DNA of 64,000 nt from DASSKK01 sp035690495 (GTDB lineage: Bacteria; Actinomycetota; Actinomycetes; Propionibacteriales; Nocardioidaceae). The stretch spans positions 16,617-80,616 of the forward strand of contig DASSKK010000061.1 of the NCBI GenBank assembly GCA_035690495.1, written 5' to 3'. Shown here in pieces: positions 8,674 to 17,434 of this stretch. Under the pieces are notes generated by a model that worked only from the letters and a program-made list of their open reading frames with translations, ran no database searches and had not been told where the DNA came from. The translations under genes and the position numbers were made by a program. Position 1 is the stretch's first letter. Every line of letters begins with the position of its first letter.

Positions 8674-10212
8674 ATGATCTCGGAGCCGCAGATCGACCCC
8701 ACCTTCGCAGACCTCCCCTTCCGGCGCATGGCGGAGGCCGCGCTGTCACGAGCCCGCGACTTCCACGTGTCGCACGCGGACTTCCGCTTCGAACGGATCC
8801 GGCACCAGAGCATCAGGATCCGTGACGGCCGGCTCCAGTCGGCCTCGGACGGTGAGGATCTCGGATTCGCGGTCCGTGTGGTGCTCGACGGCGCCTGGGG
8901 CTTCGCCTCTGGAGTCGTCCTCACCCCCGAGTCCGCCGTACAGGTGACCGAGACCGCCATCCGAACGGCCCAGGTCTCGGCCGCGATGACCGCCCGCCCG
9001 GTCCAGCTGGCGCCCGAGCCGGTGCACGACGACGTCGCCTGGGTCTCCGACTACGACCTCGACCCGCTGAGCGTGCCTCTGGCCGAGAAGGTGGACCTGC
9101 TCTCCGAGTGGTCGCACCGACTGTGCGAGGCGCCCGGCGTGGCCCACTCGTCGGTGGTGCTTCGCCAAGTGGTGGAGAACAAGTTCTACACCGATCTGGC
9201 CGGCACCACGACCACCCAGCAGCGGGTGCGGGTCGAGCCCGAGGTCGAGGCCTACGGAACGGACGAGAAGACCGGCGTGTTCGACTCGATGCGCACCCTC
9301 GCGCCCCCGGCCGGACGCGGCTGGGAGTACCTCGCCGACGGCCACTACGACTGGGACGCCGAGCTGGCGCAGCTGCCGGACCTGCTCGCCGAGAAGCTCG
9401 CCGCCCCCTCGGTCGAGCCCGGTGACTACGACCTGGTGGTCCACCCGTCCAACCTGTGGCTGACCATCCACGAGTCGGTCGGTCATGCGACCGAGCTGGA
9501 CCGCGCACTCGGCTACGAGGCCAACTACGCGGGCACCTCGTTCGCCACACTCGACCAGCTCGGGACGCTTCAGTACGGGTCGCCCGTCATGCACGTGACC
9601 GGCGACCGCACGGTCGCGCACGGCTTGGCAACGATCGGTTACGACGACGAAGGGGTCGGTGCCCAGAGCTGGGACCTGATCAAGGACGGTGTCCTGGTCG
9701 GCTACCAGCTCGACCGGGCGATGGCCGCGGAGTACGGCGCCCGGCTCAACGACGGCCGCTCCAACGGCTGCGCCTATGCCGACTCCCCCGGGCACATCCC
9801 GATCCAGCGGATGGCGAACGTGTCGCTGCAGCCCTCCGGCGACCAGAACAGCCCCGGCCCCGACACCGACGAGCTGATCGGAGGCGTCGAGCGAGGGTTG
9901 TACGTCGTCGGCGACAAGTCCTGGTCCATCGACATGCAGCGCTACAACTTCCAGTTCACCGGCCAGCGGTTCTACCGCATCGAGAACGGCCGGCTCGCCG
10001 GTCAGGTGCGCGACGCCGCCTACCAGGCCACCACGACCGAGTTCTGGAACTCCATGGAGGCGGTCGGCGGTCCGCAGACCTGGATCCTGGGCGGTGCGTT
10101 CAACTGCGGAAAGGCACAGCCGGGCCAGGTCGCCTCGGTGTCCCACGGGTGCCCGACGTCGCTGTTCCGCGGCGTACGCATCCTGAACACGACCGCCGAA
10201 GCCGGCCACTGA
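8674..10212 (+). CDS. tldD: Metallopeptidase TldD
   Basis: A 512-residue catalytic subunit of the TldD/TldE zinc protease. The active-site motif HESVGH lies at residues 266-271 (zinc-binding His266 and His271, general base Glu267). A third conserved element, GAFNCGKAQPGQ, is near the C-terminus. In bacteria the heterodimer degrades unfolded peptides and matures some modified peptides such as microcins, the peptide threading through a cavity of the complex. The partner subunit is encoded 17 bases downstream. No peptide-modification genes are nearby, so a general housekeeping role is more likely here. Confidence 0.95.
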   Translation: MISEPQIDPTFADLPFRRMAEAALSRARDFHVSHADFRFERIRHQSIRIRDGRLQSASDGEDLGFAVRVVLDGAWGFASGVVLTPESAVQVTETAIRTAQVSAAMTARPVQLAPEPVHDDVAWVSDYDLDPLSVPLAEKVDLLSEWSHRLCEAPGVAHSSVVLRQVVENKFYTDLAGTTTTQQRVRVEPEVEAYGTDEKTGVFDSMRTLAPPAGRGWEYLADGHYDWDAELAQLPDLLAEKLAAPSVEPGDYDLVVHPSNLWLTIHESVGHATELDRALGYEANYAGTSFATLDQLGTLQYGSPVMHVTGDRTVAHGLATIGYDDEGVGAQSWDLIKDGVLVGYQLDRAMAAEYGARLNDGRSNGCAYADSPGHIPIQRMANVSLQPSGDQNSPGPDTDELIGGVERGLYVVGDKSWSIDMQRYNFQFTGQRFYRIENGRLAGQVRDAAYQATTTEFWNSMEAVGGPQTWILGGAFNCGKAQPGQVASVSHGCPTSLFRGVRILNTTAEAGH

Positions 10213-10229
10213 CCCCGAGGGAGGCCACC

Positions 10230-11618
10230 ATGACTGCATCCACGCCCCAGGAGCTCGTCGAGCACGCACTGACGACCTCGCGGTCCGACCACTGCGTGGC
10301 GATCGTCGAGGACTCCACCAGCGCGAACCTCCGCTGGGCGAACAACACCATGACCACCAACGGCGTGATGCACGACGTGAGGGTCACCGTCGTGGCGATG
10401 CACGGCGTCGGTGAGGGCGTCGCGTCCGGTTCGGTGTCGGGAAGCGCCGCGTCGGGCGAGCAGGTCACCCGCATCGTCGAGGCGGCCGACGCCGCGGCCG
10501 CCCAGAGCCGCCCGGCCGAGGACGCGGCGGAGCCGGTGGCGGGTGGTGCGTGTGCGGACTGGCTCGACCCCTCGGCGGAGACCTCGATCGACGTCTACGC
10601 CGACTTCGCACCCACCGTCGGCGAGGCATTCGCACGCGCCCGCGCCGAGAAGCGGCTGCTGTACGGCTTCGTCGACCACGACATGACCACGACGTACCTC
10701 GGGTCCGACACCGGTCTGCGGCTGCGGCACGTCCAGCCCACCGGCCACTACGGATGCACCGCCAAGACCGCCGACCTGTCTGCCAGCGCCTGGGTCGGCG
10801 GCGCGACCCGCGACTTCACCGACGTCGACGCCTCGGACATGGAGGCCGAGCTGGTGCGGAGGCTCGGATGGGCCGAGCGGCGCGTCGATCTGCCCGCCGG
10901 GCGCTACGACACGATCCTGCCGCCCACGGCGGTGTCGGACCTGATGATCTACCTGTACTGGAGCGCCTCTGCCCGTGATGCCTTCGACGGCCAGACCGTC
11001 TTCTCCCGGCGGGGCGGCGGCACCAGGATCGGCGAGCGGCTCTCGAAACGGTCGGTACAGGTGTACTCCGATCCGTCCTACCCGGGACTGTCGGCGATGC
11101 CGTTCACGACGGCTGCCGCAAGCGACAGCATCGAGAGCGCCTTCGACAACGGCCTGCCTCTGGAGCGCACCGACTGGGTGCGCGACGGGGTCCTGCAGGC
11201 GCTGCTGAACAACCGGCACTCCGCCGGCCTCACCGCACAGGCCGTCACGCCGTACATCGACAACCTGGTGGTCGGCGTGGACGGCGCCGACGGGTCTGCT
11301 GAGGACCTCGCCGCGACGATGGAGCGGGGGCTGCTGCTGACGTGCCTGTGGTACATCCGCGAGGTCGACCCGCAGACCCTGCTGCTGACCGGGCTGACCC
11401 GGGACGGCGTCTACCTCGTCGAGAACGGCGAGGTGACCGGCGCGGTGAACAACTTCCGGTTCAACGAGAGCCCGGTGGACCTGCTCGACCGGTTCTCCCA
11501 CGCCTCGGCCACGGTGCCGAGCTTCTCCCGGGAGTGGGGCGACTACTTCAGCCGCACCGCGACCCCCGCGCTCCGGGTGCCGGACTTCAACATGTCCACG
11601 GTCTCCCAGGCCCAGTAG
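10230..11618 (+). CDS. tldE: TldE/PmbA-type metallopeptidase subunit
   Basis: A 462-residue homologue of TldE (PmbA), the partner of TldD that lacks the HExxxH zinc motif and shapes the protease chamber. Recognisable blocks are the glycine-rich DGQTVFSRRGGGTRIGERL segment, LPLERTDWVRDGVLQALLNNRHSA and the C-terminal NNFRFNESPVDLL. The ATG at 10230 follows a good ribosome site (GAGGGAGG) and the upstream TldD stop. The same frame is open upstream through tldD, but that part has no family resemblance. It ends 9 bases from the convergent serine hydrolase gene, with no clear terminator between them. Confidence 0.92.
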   Translation: MTASTPQELVEHALTTSRSDHCVAIVEDSTSANLRWANNTMTTNGVMHDVRVTVVAMHGVGEGVASGSVSGSAASGEQVTRIVEAADAAAAQSRPAEDAAEPVAGGACADWLDPSAETSIDVYADFAPTVGEAFARARAEKRLLYGFVDHDMTTTYLGSDTGLRLRHVQPTGHYGCTAKTADLSASAWVGGATRDFTDVDASDMEAELVRRLGWAERRVDLPAGRYDTILPPTAVSDLMIYLYWSASARDAFDGQTVFSRRGGGTRIGERLSKRSVQVYSDPSYPGLSAMPFTTAAASDSIESAFDNGLPLERTDWVRDGVLQALLNNRHSAGLTAQAVTPYIDNLVVGVDGADGSAEDLAATMERGLLLTCLWYIREVDPQTLLLTGLTRDGVYLVENGEVTGAVNNFRFNESPVDLLDRFSHASATVPSFSREWGDYFSRTATPALRVPDFNMSTVSQAQ

Positions 11619-11627
11619 CAGGAGCCG

Positions 11628-12962
11628 TCAGCCGGGGATCGGGGCGGCGGGGTCGTAGGGCACCCGGGTGTAGACGAACGTCGCGCAGACCAGATGGTTG
11701 GGCGTGCCGTCGTCGTTGCGCACCACCCGCAGGACCTCGCCGTGGTGGTAGCCGCGGGTGCCGAGGAAGGTCCCGTCGGGCTGCTGCGCGAACCGGTGCC
11801 GCTCCACGCCGCTGCCCGGCATCGTCACGCGGACCTCGTGCCCGTCCCAGCTGAACGCGTGCGAGGTGTTGCCCCAGTGCCACAGCCCGAGGATCTCGGA
11901 CACGGCCGCGGGCAGCTCCTCGACGGGGCGCCACGGCTCGGCGATCGTTCCCTCCAGCTCCTCCAGGGTGTCGAGGAGGTCGGTCGCGAGCCCGTCGGTG
12001 CGCAGTCCGGCGGTGCCGTTGGCGAGCACCACCGCACCGGTACGTCGTAGGGGATCGACGAACAGGGCGGCGAGGAAACCCGGCATCGAGCCGGTGTGAC
12101 CGAACAGCACTCCCGCGCCGCCGTGAACCATCTGGAAACCGAGTCCGTGCGCGCTGCCCATCGCCCCCGCGTACGACGCGGCCTGCGGCGTGCTCATCTC
12201 GGCGAGCGTCTCCGCGCCGAGCACCTCGGGATGCCCGTCGAGCAGGAACGCGGCGTATCTGGCCAGGTCCGTGACCGTGCTCCAGACCTGGCCGGCCGGG
12301 GCCATCGCCCCGGAGTCGTGTGCCGGCTCCTCGGTCAGCGTGCCCGCGAAGTGGTGCACGCTGTAGCCGGTCGCGGCCGGCGGCTGCGGCAGGTACGTCG
12401 TGCGCCTCATCCCCAAAGGCCGCAGGATCCGCTGCTCGACCTGTTCCCACCAGGACGTGCCCCGGTGCCGGGCGACGACCTCCCCGAGCAACGCGAAGCC
12501 GACGTTGGAGTAGTGGAAGGTGGCGCCGGCGGCGAAGGGCGGCGTCTGGTCGTCCAGCGACTCGGCCAGCTCCTCGAACGACCGCCCGGGACTGCGTTCC
12601 CACCAGGAGCCGGCCGGCTCCGAGTGCATTCCGGTCGCGTGCGCGAGCAGTCCGCGCAACGTGCGGTCGGCGTACCTGATCCCGGGAAGGTGCTTCTCCA
12701 GCGGGTCGTTCAGGTCGAGGGCTCCCTCGTCGCGCAGCTGGAGCACGAGTACCGCGACGAGCGTCTTGGTGATCGAGCCGATGCGGTACTGCACGTCGGG
12801 ACCCGTCTCGAAGCCGGCCAGGCCGCTGATCGCGCCGGTCCACGCCAGAGAGCCGTTCCGCACTACTCCTGCCGCGATCGAGGGCAGCCTGCCCTCGGTC
12901 TGTTCGCGGGCCAGCAGCACCTCGAGCCGTCGGGCGGTGAGGTCAGCGACCGGTGCGGTCAC
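11628..12962 (-). CDS. Beta-lactamase-family serine hydrolase
   Basis: A 444-residue protein of the class C beta-lactamase / DD-peptidase fold. The nucleophile motif is SITK at Ser63-Lys66, the second motif is Tyr151-Ser-Asn153, and HTGS takes the place of the K-T-G box. After about residue 320 comes a C-terminal lipocalin-like region (TFLGTRGYHHGEVLRVVRNDDG) seen in many actinobacterial esterases of this family. There is no signal peptide, so it is probably a cytoplasmic esterase or peptidase rather than an antibiotic-resistance enzyme. The GTG start overlaps the gcvP stop by four bases (GTGA), making it the last gene of that operon; what it does there is unknown. Confidence 0.85.
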   Translation of the reverse strand: MTAPVADLTARRLEVLLAREQTEGRLPSIAAGVVRNGSLAWTGAISGLAGFETGPDVQYRIGSITKTLVAVLVLQLRDEGALDLNDPLEKHLPGIRYADRTLRGLLAHATGMHSEPAGSWWERSPGRSFEELAESLDDQTPPFAAGATFHYSNVGFALLGEVVARHRGTSWWEQVEQRILRPLGMRRTTYLPQPPAATGYSVHHFAGTLTEEPAHDSGAMAPAGQVWSTVTDLARYAAFLLDGHPEVLGAETLAEMSTPQAASYAGAMGSAHGLGFQMVHGGAGVLFGHTGSMPGFLAALFVDPLRRTGAVVLANGTAGLRTDGLATDLLDTLEELEGTIAEPWRPVEELPAAVSEILGLWHWGNTSHAFSWDGHEVRVTMPGSGVERHRFAQQPDGTFLGTRGYHHGEVLRVVRNDDGTPNHLVCATFVYTRVPYDPAAPIPG

Positions 12963-15916
12963 CGGCCCGCCCCGGTGTCGTCGCTGGCCTCGGTGAACGC
13001 TTCGGGGGGCGGGCACGCGCACACCAGGTTCCGGTCGCCGTAGGCCTGGTCCACCCGCGCCACCGGTGGCCAGTACTTGTCGGGGTCGTAGCCCGCAGGG
13101 AACACCGCGGTCTCGCGCGAGTAGCCGCGATCCCAGTCCTCACTCAGGGCTCGGGCGGTGTGCGGCGCGCCGCGCAACGGTGACTCCTCGGCGCTCCACT
13201 CCCCCGCGGCCACCCGGTCGATCTCCCCCTTGATCGCGGTCATCGCGTCGACGAACCGGTCCAGCTCCGCCAGGTCCTCGGACTCGGTCGGCTCGACCAT
13301 CAGGGTGCCCGCCACCGGGAAGCTCATCGTCGGGGCGTGGAAGCCGTAGTCGATCAGCCGCTTGGCGACGTCCTCGACGCTCACGCCCGTCGCCTTGGTC
13401 AGCGGGCGCAGGTCGAGGATGCACTCGTGGGCCACCAGCCCGCCGTGGCCGCGGTAGAGCACCGGGTAGTGCTCCTCGAGCCTGTTGGCGACGTAGTTGG
13501 CCGACAGCACCGCCACCGCCGTCGCCTCCGACAGCCCCTCGGCGCCCATCATCGCCACGTACGCCCATGAGATCGGCAGGATCCCCGCGGAGCCGTACGG
13601 TGCGGCGCTGACCGGTCCGACTCCGTCGCGCTGCTCCTGGTCGGGATGCGCCGGATGGGTGGGAAGGTACGGCGCGAGGTGCGCCCGCACTCCGATCGGT
13701 CCGACTCCCGGTCCTCCCCCGCCGTGCGGGATGCAGAACGTCTTGTGGAGGTTCAGGTGCGACACGTCTCCGCCGAACTCGCCCGGCTTGGCGAAGCCGA
13801 GCAGCGCGTTGAGGTTCGCGCCGTCGACGTACACCTGCCCGCCGTGGTCGTGCACGATCCGGCACAGGTCGTCGATGCCGTCCTCGTAGGCCCCGTGCGT
13901 GGACGGGTAGGTCAGCATGATCGCGCCGAGCCGGTCGGCGTGCTCCTCGCAGCGTGCCCGCAGGTCGTCGACGTCGACCCGGCCGTCATCGGCGGCCTTG
14001 ACGACGACCACCCGCATCCCGGCCATCACCGCAGAGGCCGCGTTCGTGCCGTGCGCGGAGGACGGGATCAGGCAGACGTCGCGGTGCGGCTCGTCGGACG
14101 CACGGTTCGCGTCGTGGTAGGCGCGGATCGCCATCAGACCGGCGAGTTCCCCCTGCGACCCGGCGTTCGGCTGGAGCGACACCCGGTCGTAGCCGGTCAC
14201 CTCGGCCAGCCACCGCTCCAGGTCCGCGATCAGCGTGGCGTAGCCCCGGCTGTCCTCGAAGGGCGCGAACGGGTGCACGTCGGCGAAACCGGGAAGGCCG
14301 ATCGGCTCCATCTCGGTGGTGGCGTTCAGCTTCATCGTGCACGAGCCGAGCGGGATCATCCCCCGGTCCAGTGCGTAGTCGCGTGCCGACAACCGCCGCA
14401 GGTAGCGCAGCATGGCGGTCTCGGAGCGATGGCTGTTGAACACCTCGTGGGTCAGGTACGGCGTCTCGCGTCGCAGGTCGCCGGGAAGCTCGTCTGCGAC
14501 GCGAGCGTCCAGCGACTCGAGGTCGATCCCGTCGTCGGTTGAGCTTGCGTCTTCGTCGGTTGAGCTTGTCGGAACCCCGAAGGCCGTGAGCACCGCCTCG
14601 AGCGTGGCGCGACGGGTGGTCTCCGAGGTGGACACTCCCACCGTGTCGGCGTCGACGAGCCGGAGGTGTACGCCGTGCGCGCGGGCTGCGTCGACCACAC
14701 GGGACGCCCGGCCGGGAACCTGCACGCTGAGGGTGTCGAAGAACCGTTCGTGCGCCAGCCCGAGGCCTGCCTCGCGCAGCGCGGCGGCAAGCACGGCCGC
14801 GTACCTGTGGGTGCGCAGGGCGATGTTCCGCAGCCCGTCGGGGCCGTGGTAGACGGCGTACATCGACGCGACGACGGCGAGCAGCACCTGGGCGGTGCAG
14901 ATGTTCGAGGTCGCCCGGTCGCGGCGGATGTGCTGCTCACGCGTCTGCAGCGCCAGCCGGTAGGCGGGCCGGCCCTCGGCGTCGACGGAGACCCCGACCA
15001 GCCGGCCAGGCAGGTGCCGCTCGAGCCCGTCCCGGACCGCCATGAACCCCGCGTGCGGTCCGCCGTAGAACAGTGGGACCCCGAAGCGCTGGCTGGAGCC
15101 GACGACCAGGTCGGCCCCCATCGCCCCGGGAGCCTCCAGCAGGGTCAGCGCGAGCAGGTCGGCGGCGACGACGGCCATCGCCCCGCGTTCGTGCGCCGAC
15201 TCGATGAGCGGCCGTGGGTCGAGGATGCCGCCGTCGGCGCCGGGATACTGCACCAGCACCGCGCACAGCTCGCCCTCGGGCAGGCCGTCAGCCAGGTCTG
15301 CCACCACCACAGGGATGCCCATCGCCTCGGCGCGCGTGCGGACCACGGCTATCGTCTGGGGAAGCGCGTTGGCGTCAACAACGAACACCGTCGAAGGATC
15401 CGCGCTCTTGCGGGCGCGGCGCACGAGCGTCATGGCTTCGGCGGCCGCGGTGCCCTCGTCGAGCAGCGACGCGTTCGCGGTGGGCAGACCGGTGAGGTCC
15501 GCGACCATCGTCTGGAAGTTCAGCAACGCCTCGAGGCGACCTTGGGAGATCTCCGGCTGGTACGGCGTGTAGGCGGTGTACCAGCTCGGGTCCTCCAGGA
15601 CGTTGCGGCGCACGACCGCAGGGGTCAGCGTGCCGTGGTAGCCGAGTCCGATCATCGACTCGTGGACGTCGTTGGCGTCGGCCAGCTCGCGCAGCCGGCG
15701 GGCTGCCTCTCGTTCGGTGAGGGGGGCAGGCAGATCGAGTGCAGTCGTGTCGCGGATCCCTGCCGGAACGGCCGCCGACATCAAGGCGTCGAGCGACTCG
15801 AAACCCACCACGTCGAGCATCCGCCGGATCTCGTCGGGGTCCGGCCCTACATGGCGGCGTACGAATGCGTCGGCCGCATCGAGATGCGGCAACAAGGGGT
15901 GGTCGGACACGACCAC
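12959..15916 (-). CDS. gcvP: Glycine dehydrogenase (decarboxylating), P-protein
   Basis: A 985-residue full-length P-protein of the glycine cleavage system. It decarboxylates glycine using PLP and loads the aminomethyl group onto the lipoyl arm of GcvH. The PLP lysine is Lys725 in NLHKTFCIPHGGGGPG. The single chain contains both halves found separately in some bacteria. The linker between them, residues about 448-461, holds two in-frame copies of a short repeat (SSTDEDA-SSTDDG). GTG start. The gene lies downstream of the second MerR regulator and some distance from gcvH; gcvT is not in the window. Confidence 0.97.
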   Translation of the reverse strand: MVVSDHPLLPHLDAADAFVRRHVGPDPDEIRRMLDVVGFESLDALMSAAVPAGIRDTTALDLPAPLTEREAARRLRELADANDVHESMIGLGYHGTLTPAVVRRNVLEDPSWYTAYTPYQPEISQGRLEALLNFQTMVADLTGLPTANASLLDEGTAAAEAMTLVRRARKSADPSTVFVVDANALPQTIAVVRTRAEAMGIPVVVADLADGLPEGELCAVLVQYPGADGGILDPRPLIESAHERGAMAVVAADLLALTLLEAPGAMGADLVVGSSQRFGVPLFYGGPHAGFMAVRDGLERHLPGRLVGVSVDAEGRPAYRLALQTREQHIRRDRATSNICTAQVLLAVVASMYAVYHGPDGLRNIALRTHRYAAVLAAALREAGLGLAHERFFDTLSVQVPGRASRVVDAARAHGVHLRLVDADTVGVSTSETTRRATLEAVLTAFGVPTSSTDEDASSTDDGIDLESLDARVADELPGDLRRETPYLTHEVFNSHRSETAMLRYLRRLSARDYALDRGMIPLGSCTMKLNATTEMEPIGLPGFADVHPFAPFEDSRGYATLIADLERWLAEVTGYDRVSLQPNAGSQGELAGLMAIRAYHDANRASDEPHRDVCLIPSSAHGTNAASAVMAGMRVVVVKAADDGRVDVDDLRARCEEHADRLGAIMLTYPSTHGAYEDGIDDLCRIVHDHGGQVYVDGANLNALLGFAKPGEFGGDVSHLNLHKTFCIPHGGGGPGVGPIGVRAHLAPYLPTHPAHPDQEQRDGVGPVSAAPYGSAGILPISWAYVAMMGAEGLSEATAVAVLSANYVANRLEEHYPVLYRGHGGLVAHECILDLRPLTKATGVSVEDVAKRLIDYGFHAPTMSFPVAGTLMVEPTESEDLAELDRFVDAMTAIKGEIDRVAAGEWSAEESPLRGAPHTARALSEDWDRGYSRETAVFPAGYDPDKYWPPVARVDQAYGDRNLVCACPPPEAFTEASDDTGAGR
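14533..14574 (+). repeat. Two tandem 21-bp GCTCAACC-type repeat units inside gcvP
   Basis: Two 21-base units, both starting CGTCGGTTGAGCTTG on the plus strand, lie head to tail. On the coding strand the core reads GACAAGCTCAACCGACG. The unit is a whole number of codons, so it adds 7-residue Ser/Thr/Asp blocks without shifting the frame. The same core occurs in the 5' end of scpB. Confidence 0.75.
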
Positions 15917-15954
15917 TCACGCTACACCGCGGGACTGACGGGCGTCCGGCGGCC

Positions 15955-16000
15955 AATGGGCGGGGAGGTGGGGGACGAATGGGCGGGGAGGTGGGGGGCT
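15955..16000 (+). repeat. Two tandem 23-bp G-rich repeat units
   Basis: Two 23-base units, each beginning AATGGGCGGGGAGGTGGGGG, run head to tail between gcvP and the second MerR gene. They end exactly at that gene's TAG stop codon (15999-16001). A related pair on the opposite strand is found at 26927-26968. In the minus-strand transcript the copy is C-rich. Confidence 0.75.
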
Positions 16001-16613
16001 ACCCCGTCATCCGGGCGCGGCGGCGTGCGGCCAGCTCGTCGCCGGCCCGCTCCTCCGGCTCGGCAGCGACGCGCTCGCTGGGCAGCTCCGAGAGCGAGCC
16101 CTCGATCTCGCGCCAGACACCGCCGATCGCGATCCCGAACACGCCCTGGCCACCTTGCAGCAGATCGATGACCTCGTCGCTGTTGGTGCACTCGTAGACG
16201 CTGGCGCCGTCGCTCATCAAGGTGACCTGGGTCAGGTCCTCGGTGCCACGACGCCGCAGGTGCTGCACGGCCGTGCGGATCTGCTGCAGCGAGATGCCCG
16301 CGTCGAGCAGTCGCTTGATCACCTTGAGCAGCAGGATGTCCTGGAAGGAGTAGAGACGCTGGGTCCCGGATCCGGTCGCGCCGCGGACGGTCGGCTCGAT
16401 CAGACCGGTGCGGGCCCAGTAGTCGAGCTGCCGATAGGTGATCCCCGCGGCGTTGCACACCGTCGGCCCGCGGTAGCCGACGTCGCTCGGCAGCGGGGAG
16501 ACGTCGTCGTCGAAGAGCAGGCCCTGGGCGTCGGCCGCCGCGGCCGCCTGCTCGTCAGCCGCACCTCGGGCGCGGGCCCTCTCGCCTGCTGACTTGTCGC
16601 TGATCCCGCTCAC
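15999..16613 (-). CDS. MerR-family regulator (ResR/Rv1830 type)
   Basis: A 204-residue protein with a MerR winged helix at about residues 45-115: NAAGITYRQLDYWARTGLIEPTVRGATGSGTQRLYSFQDILLLKVIKRLLDAGISLQQIR. The position between the bifunctional nuclease gene and gcvP matches M. tuberculosis Rv1830, a regulator tied to growth. The C-terminal part lacks the Cys cluster of metal-sensing MerR proteins. The start is GTG with AAGAGG upstream. A perfect dyad at 16801-16821 lies in its long 5' region and may be its own operator or that of the neighbouring FtsR-type protein. Its stop codon abuts a G-rich repeat. Confidence 0.88.
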   Translation of the reverse strand: MSGISDKSAGERARARGAADEQAAAAADAQGLLFDDDVSPLPSDVGYRGPTVCNAAGITYRQLDYWARTGLIEPTVRGATGSGTQRLYSFQDILLLKVIKRLLDAGISLQQIRTAVQHLRRRGTEDLTQVTLMSDGASVYECTNSDEVIDLLQGGQGVFGIAIGGVWREIEGSLSELPSERVAAEPEERAGDELAARRRARMTG

Positions 16614-16924
16614 CGAAGACCTCTTTCGTCGGCTCCGCTCTGTTTGTCGCTCCGGGGAAGCCGCCTCGGCGGTGGAACGCCGATCGTGCTCCCGGCCGGG
16701 AGCACAGCGGTGGAGTTACAGCGAAGACACTTCCAAGGTAGGGGGCCGGGCGAGGCGGGTCAATCACGTCGGCGACCGCCGCTCCGGCGTGTCGCAACTC
16801 TCAACCTCTACTAGAGGTTTAAGCGGTGCTCCCGCGCCCGGCCGCCAAGGCCGAGACTCGAAGGCGTACCGGGGTTGTACGTCGAGAGTCGAGAACGCCG
16901 GGAGCCGGGATGCGGGGGTGCCGC
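16614..16924. other. Intergenic region, no gene seen; carries a MerR-type dyad
   Basis: The 311 bases between the second MerR gene and the bifunctional nuclease gene show no convincing coding frame. They presumably hold the MerR promoter on the minus strand. The only strong signal is the dyad at 16801-16821. The gap is long compared with the tight packing of the rest of the block. Confidence 0.6.
16801..16821. promoter_or_regulatory. MerR-type inverted repeat upstream of the second MerR gene
   Basis: The sequence has the form TCAACC-N9-GGTTTA; its inner 17 bases, AACCTCTA-C-TAGAGGTT, form a perfect dyad. A site of the same shape (TCAACC-N9-GGTTGA) lies upstream of garA/ftsR at 18748-18768. 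Because both precede units encoding a MerR protein, they are likely operators. Confidence 0.6.
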
Positions 16925-17392
16925 TTAGCGGGATTCGAAGTCTTCGGGGGTGACATGGTCGAGAAACTCGCGGAACTTCTCGACCTCCTCGTCCTGCTCG
17001 GCCGGAATCTCGAGCCCCGCCTCGTCGAGCACGTCCTCCGCGCAGACGATCCGCGACCCGGTTCGCAGCGCGAGGGCGATCGAGTCCGACGGCCGCGCGC
17101 CGACCTCGATGCCCGAGGCGAAGACGAGCTGGGCGTAGTAGATCCCGTCCTTCATCTCGGTGATGCGGACCTCGGACAGCTCGTTGCCGGTGGCCGCCAG
17201 CAGGTCCTTGATCAGATCGTGGGTCAACGGCCGCGGCGGCACCACGCCTTGCTGGGCGAAGGCGATCGCGGTCGCCTCCACCGCTCCGATCCAGATCACC
17301 AGGTAGCGCTCCCCGGTGGACTCGCGCAGCAGCACGATGGGCTGGTTGGACGGCATCTCGACGCGGACACCGACGACGTCTACTTCACGCAC
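16925..17392 (-). CDS. Bifunctional nuclease domain protein
   Basis: A 155-residue protein made almost entirely of one bifunctional nuclease (BFN, DUF151) domain: VDVVGVRVEMPSNQPIVLL, then YLVIWIGAVEATAIA, and ASGIEVGARPSDSIALALRTGSRI. Homologues in plants and Thermotoga have DNase/RNase activity; in actinobacteria the role is undefined. The tail is acidic (EQDEEVEKFREFL). It sits between the ftsR-type gene and the second MerR gene, exactly as Rv1829 in M. tuberculosis, 42 bases after the former and so probably in the same transcript. Confidence 0.9.
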   Translation of the reverse strand: MREVDVVGVRVEMPSNQPIVLLRESTGERYLVIWIGAVEATAIAFAQQGVVPPRPLTHDLIKDLLAATGNELSEVRITEMKDGIYYAQLVFASGIEVGARPSDSIALALRTGSRIVCAEDVLDEAGLEIPAEQDEEVEKFREFLDHVTPEDFESR

Positions 17393-17434
17393 ACGGACAC
17401 ACTACCCCGCACGCGAAAGGCTGCCGGGACGCCT

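Noticed and set aside
15917..15998. A glycine riboswitch before gcvP
   Set aside because: Only 82 bases separate gcvP from the upstream gene and over half is the G-rich repeat; no aptamer-like conserved blocks seen.
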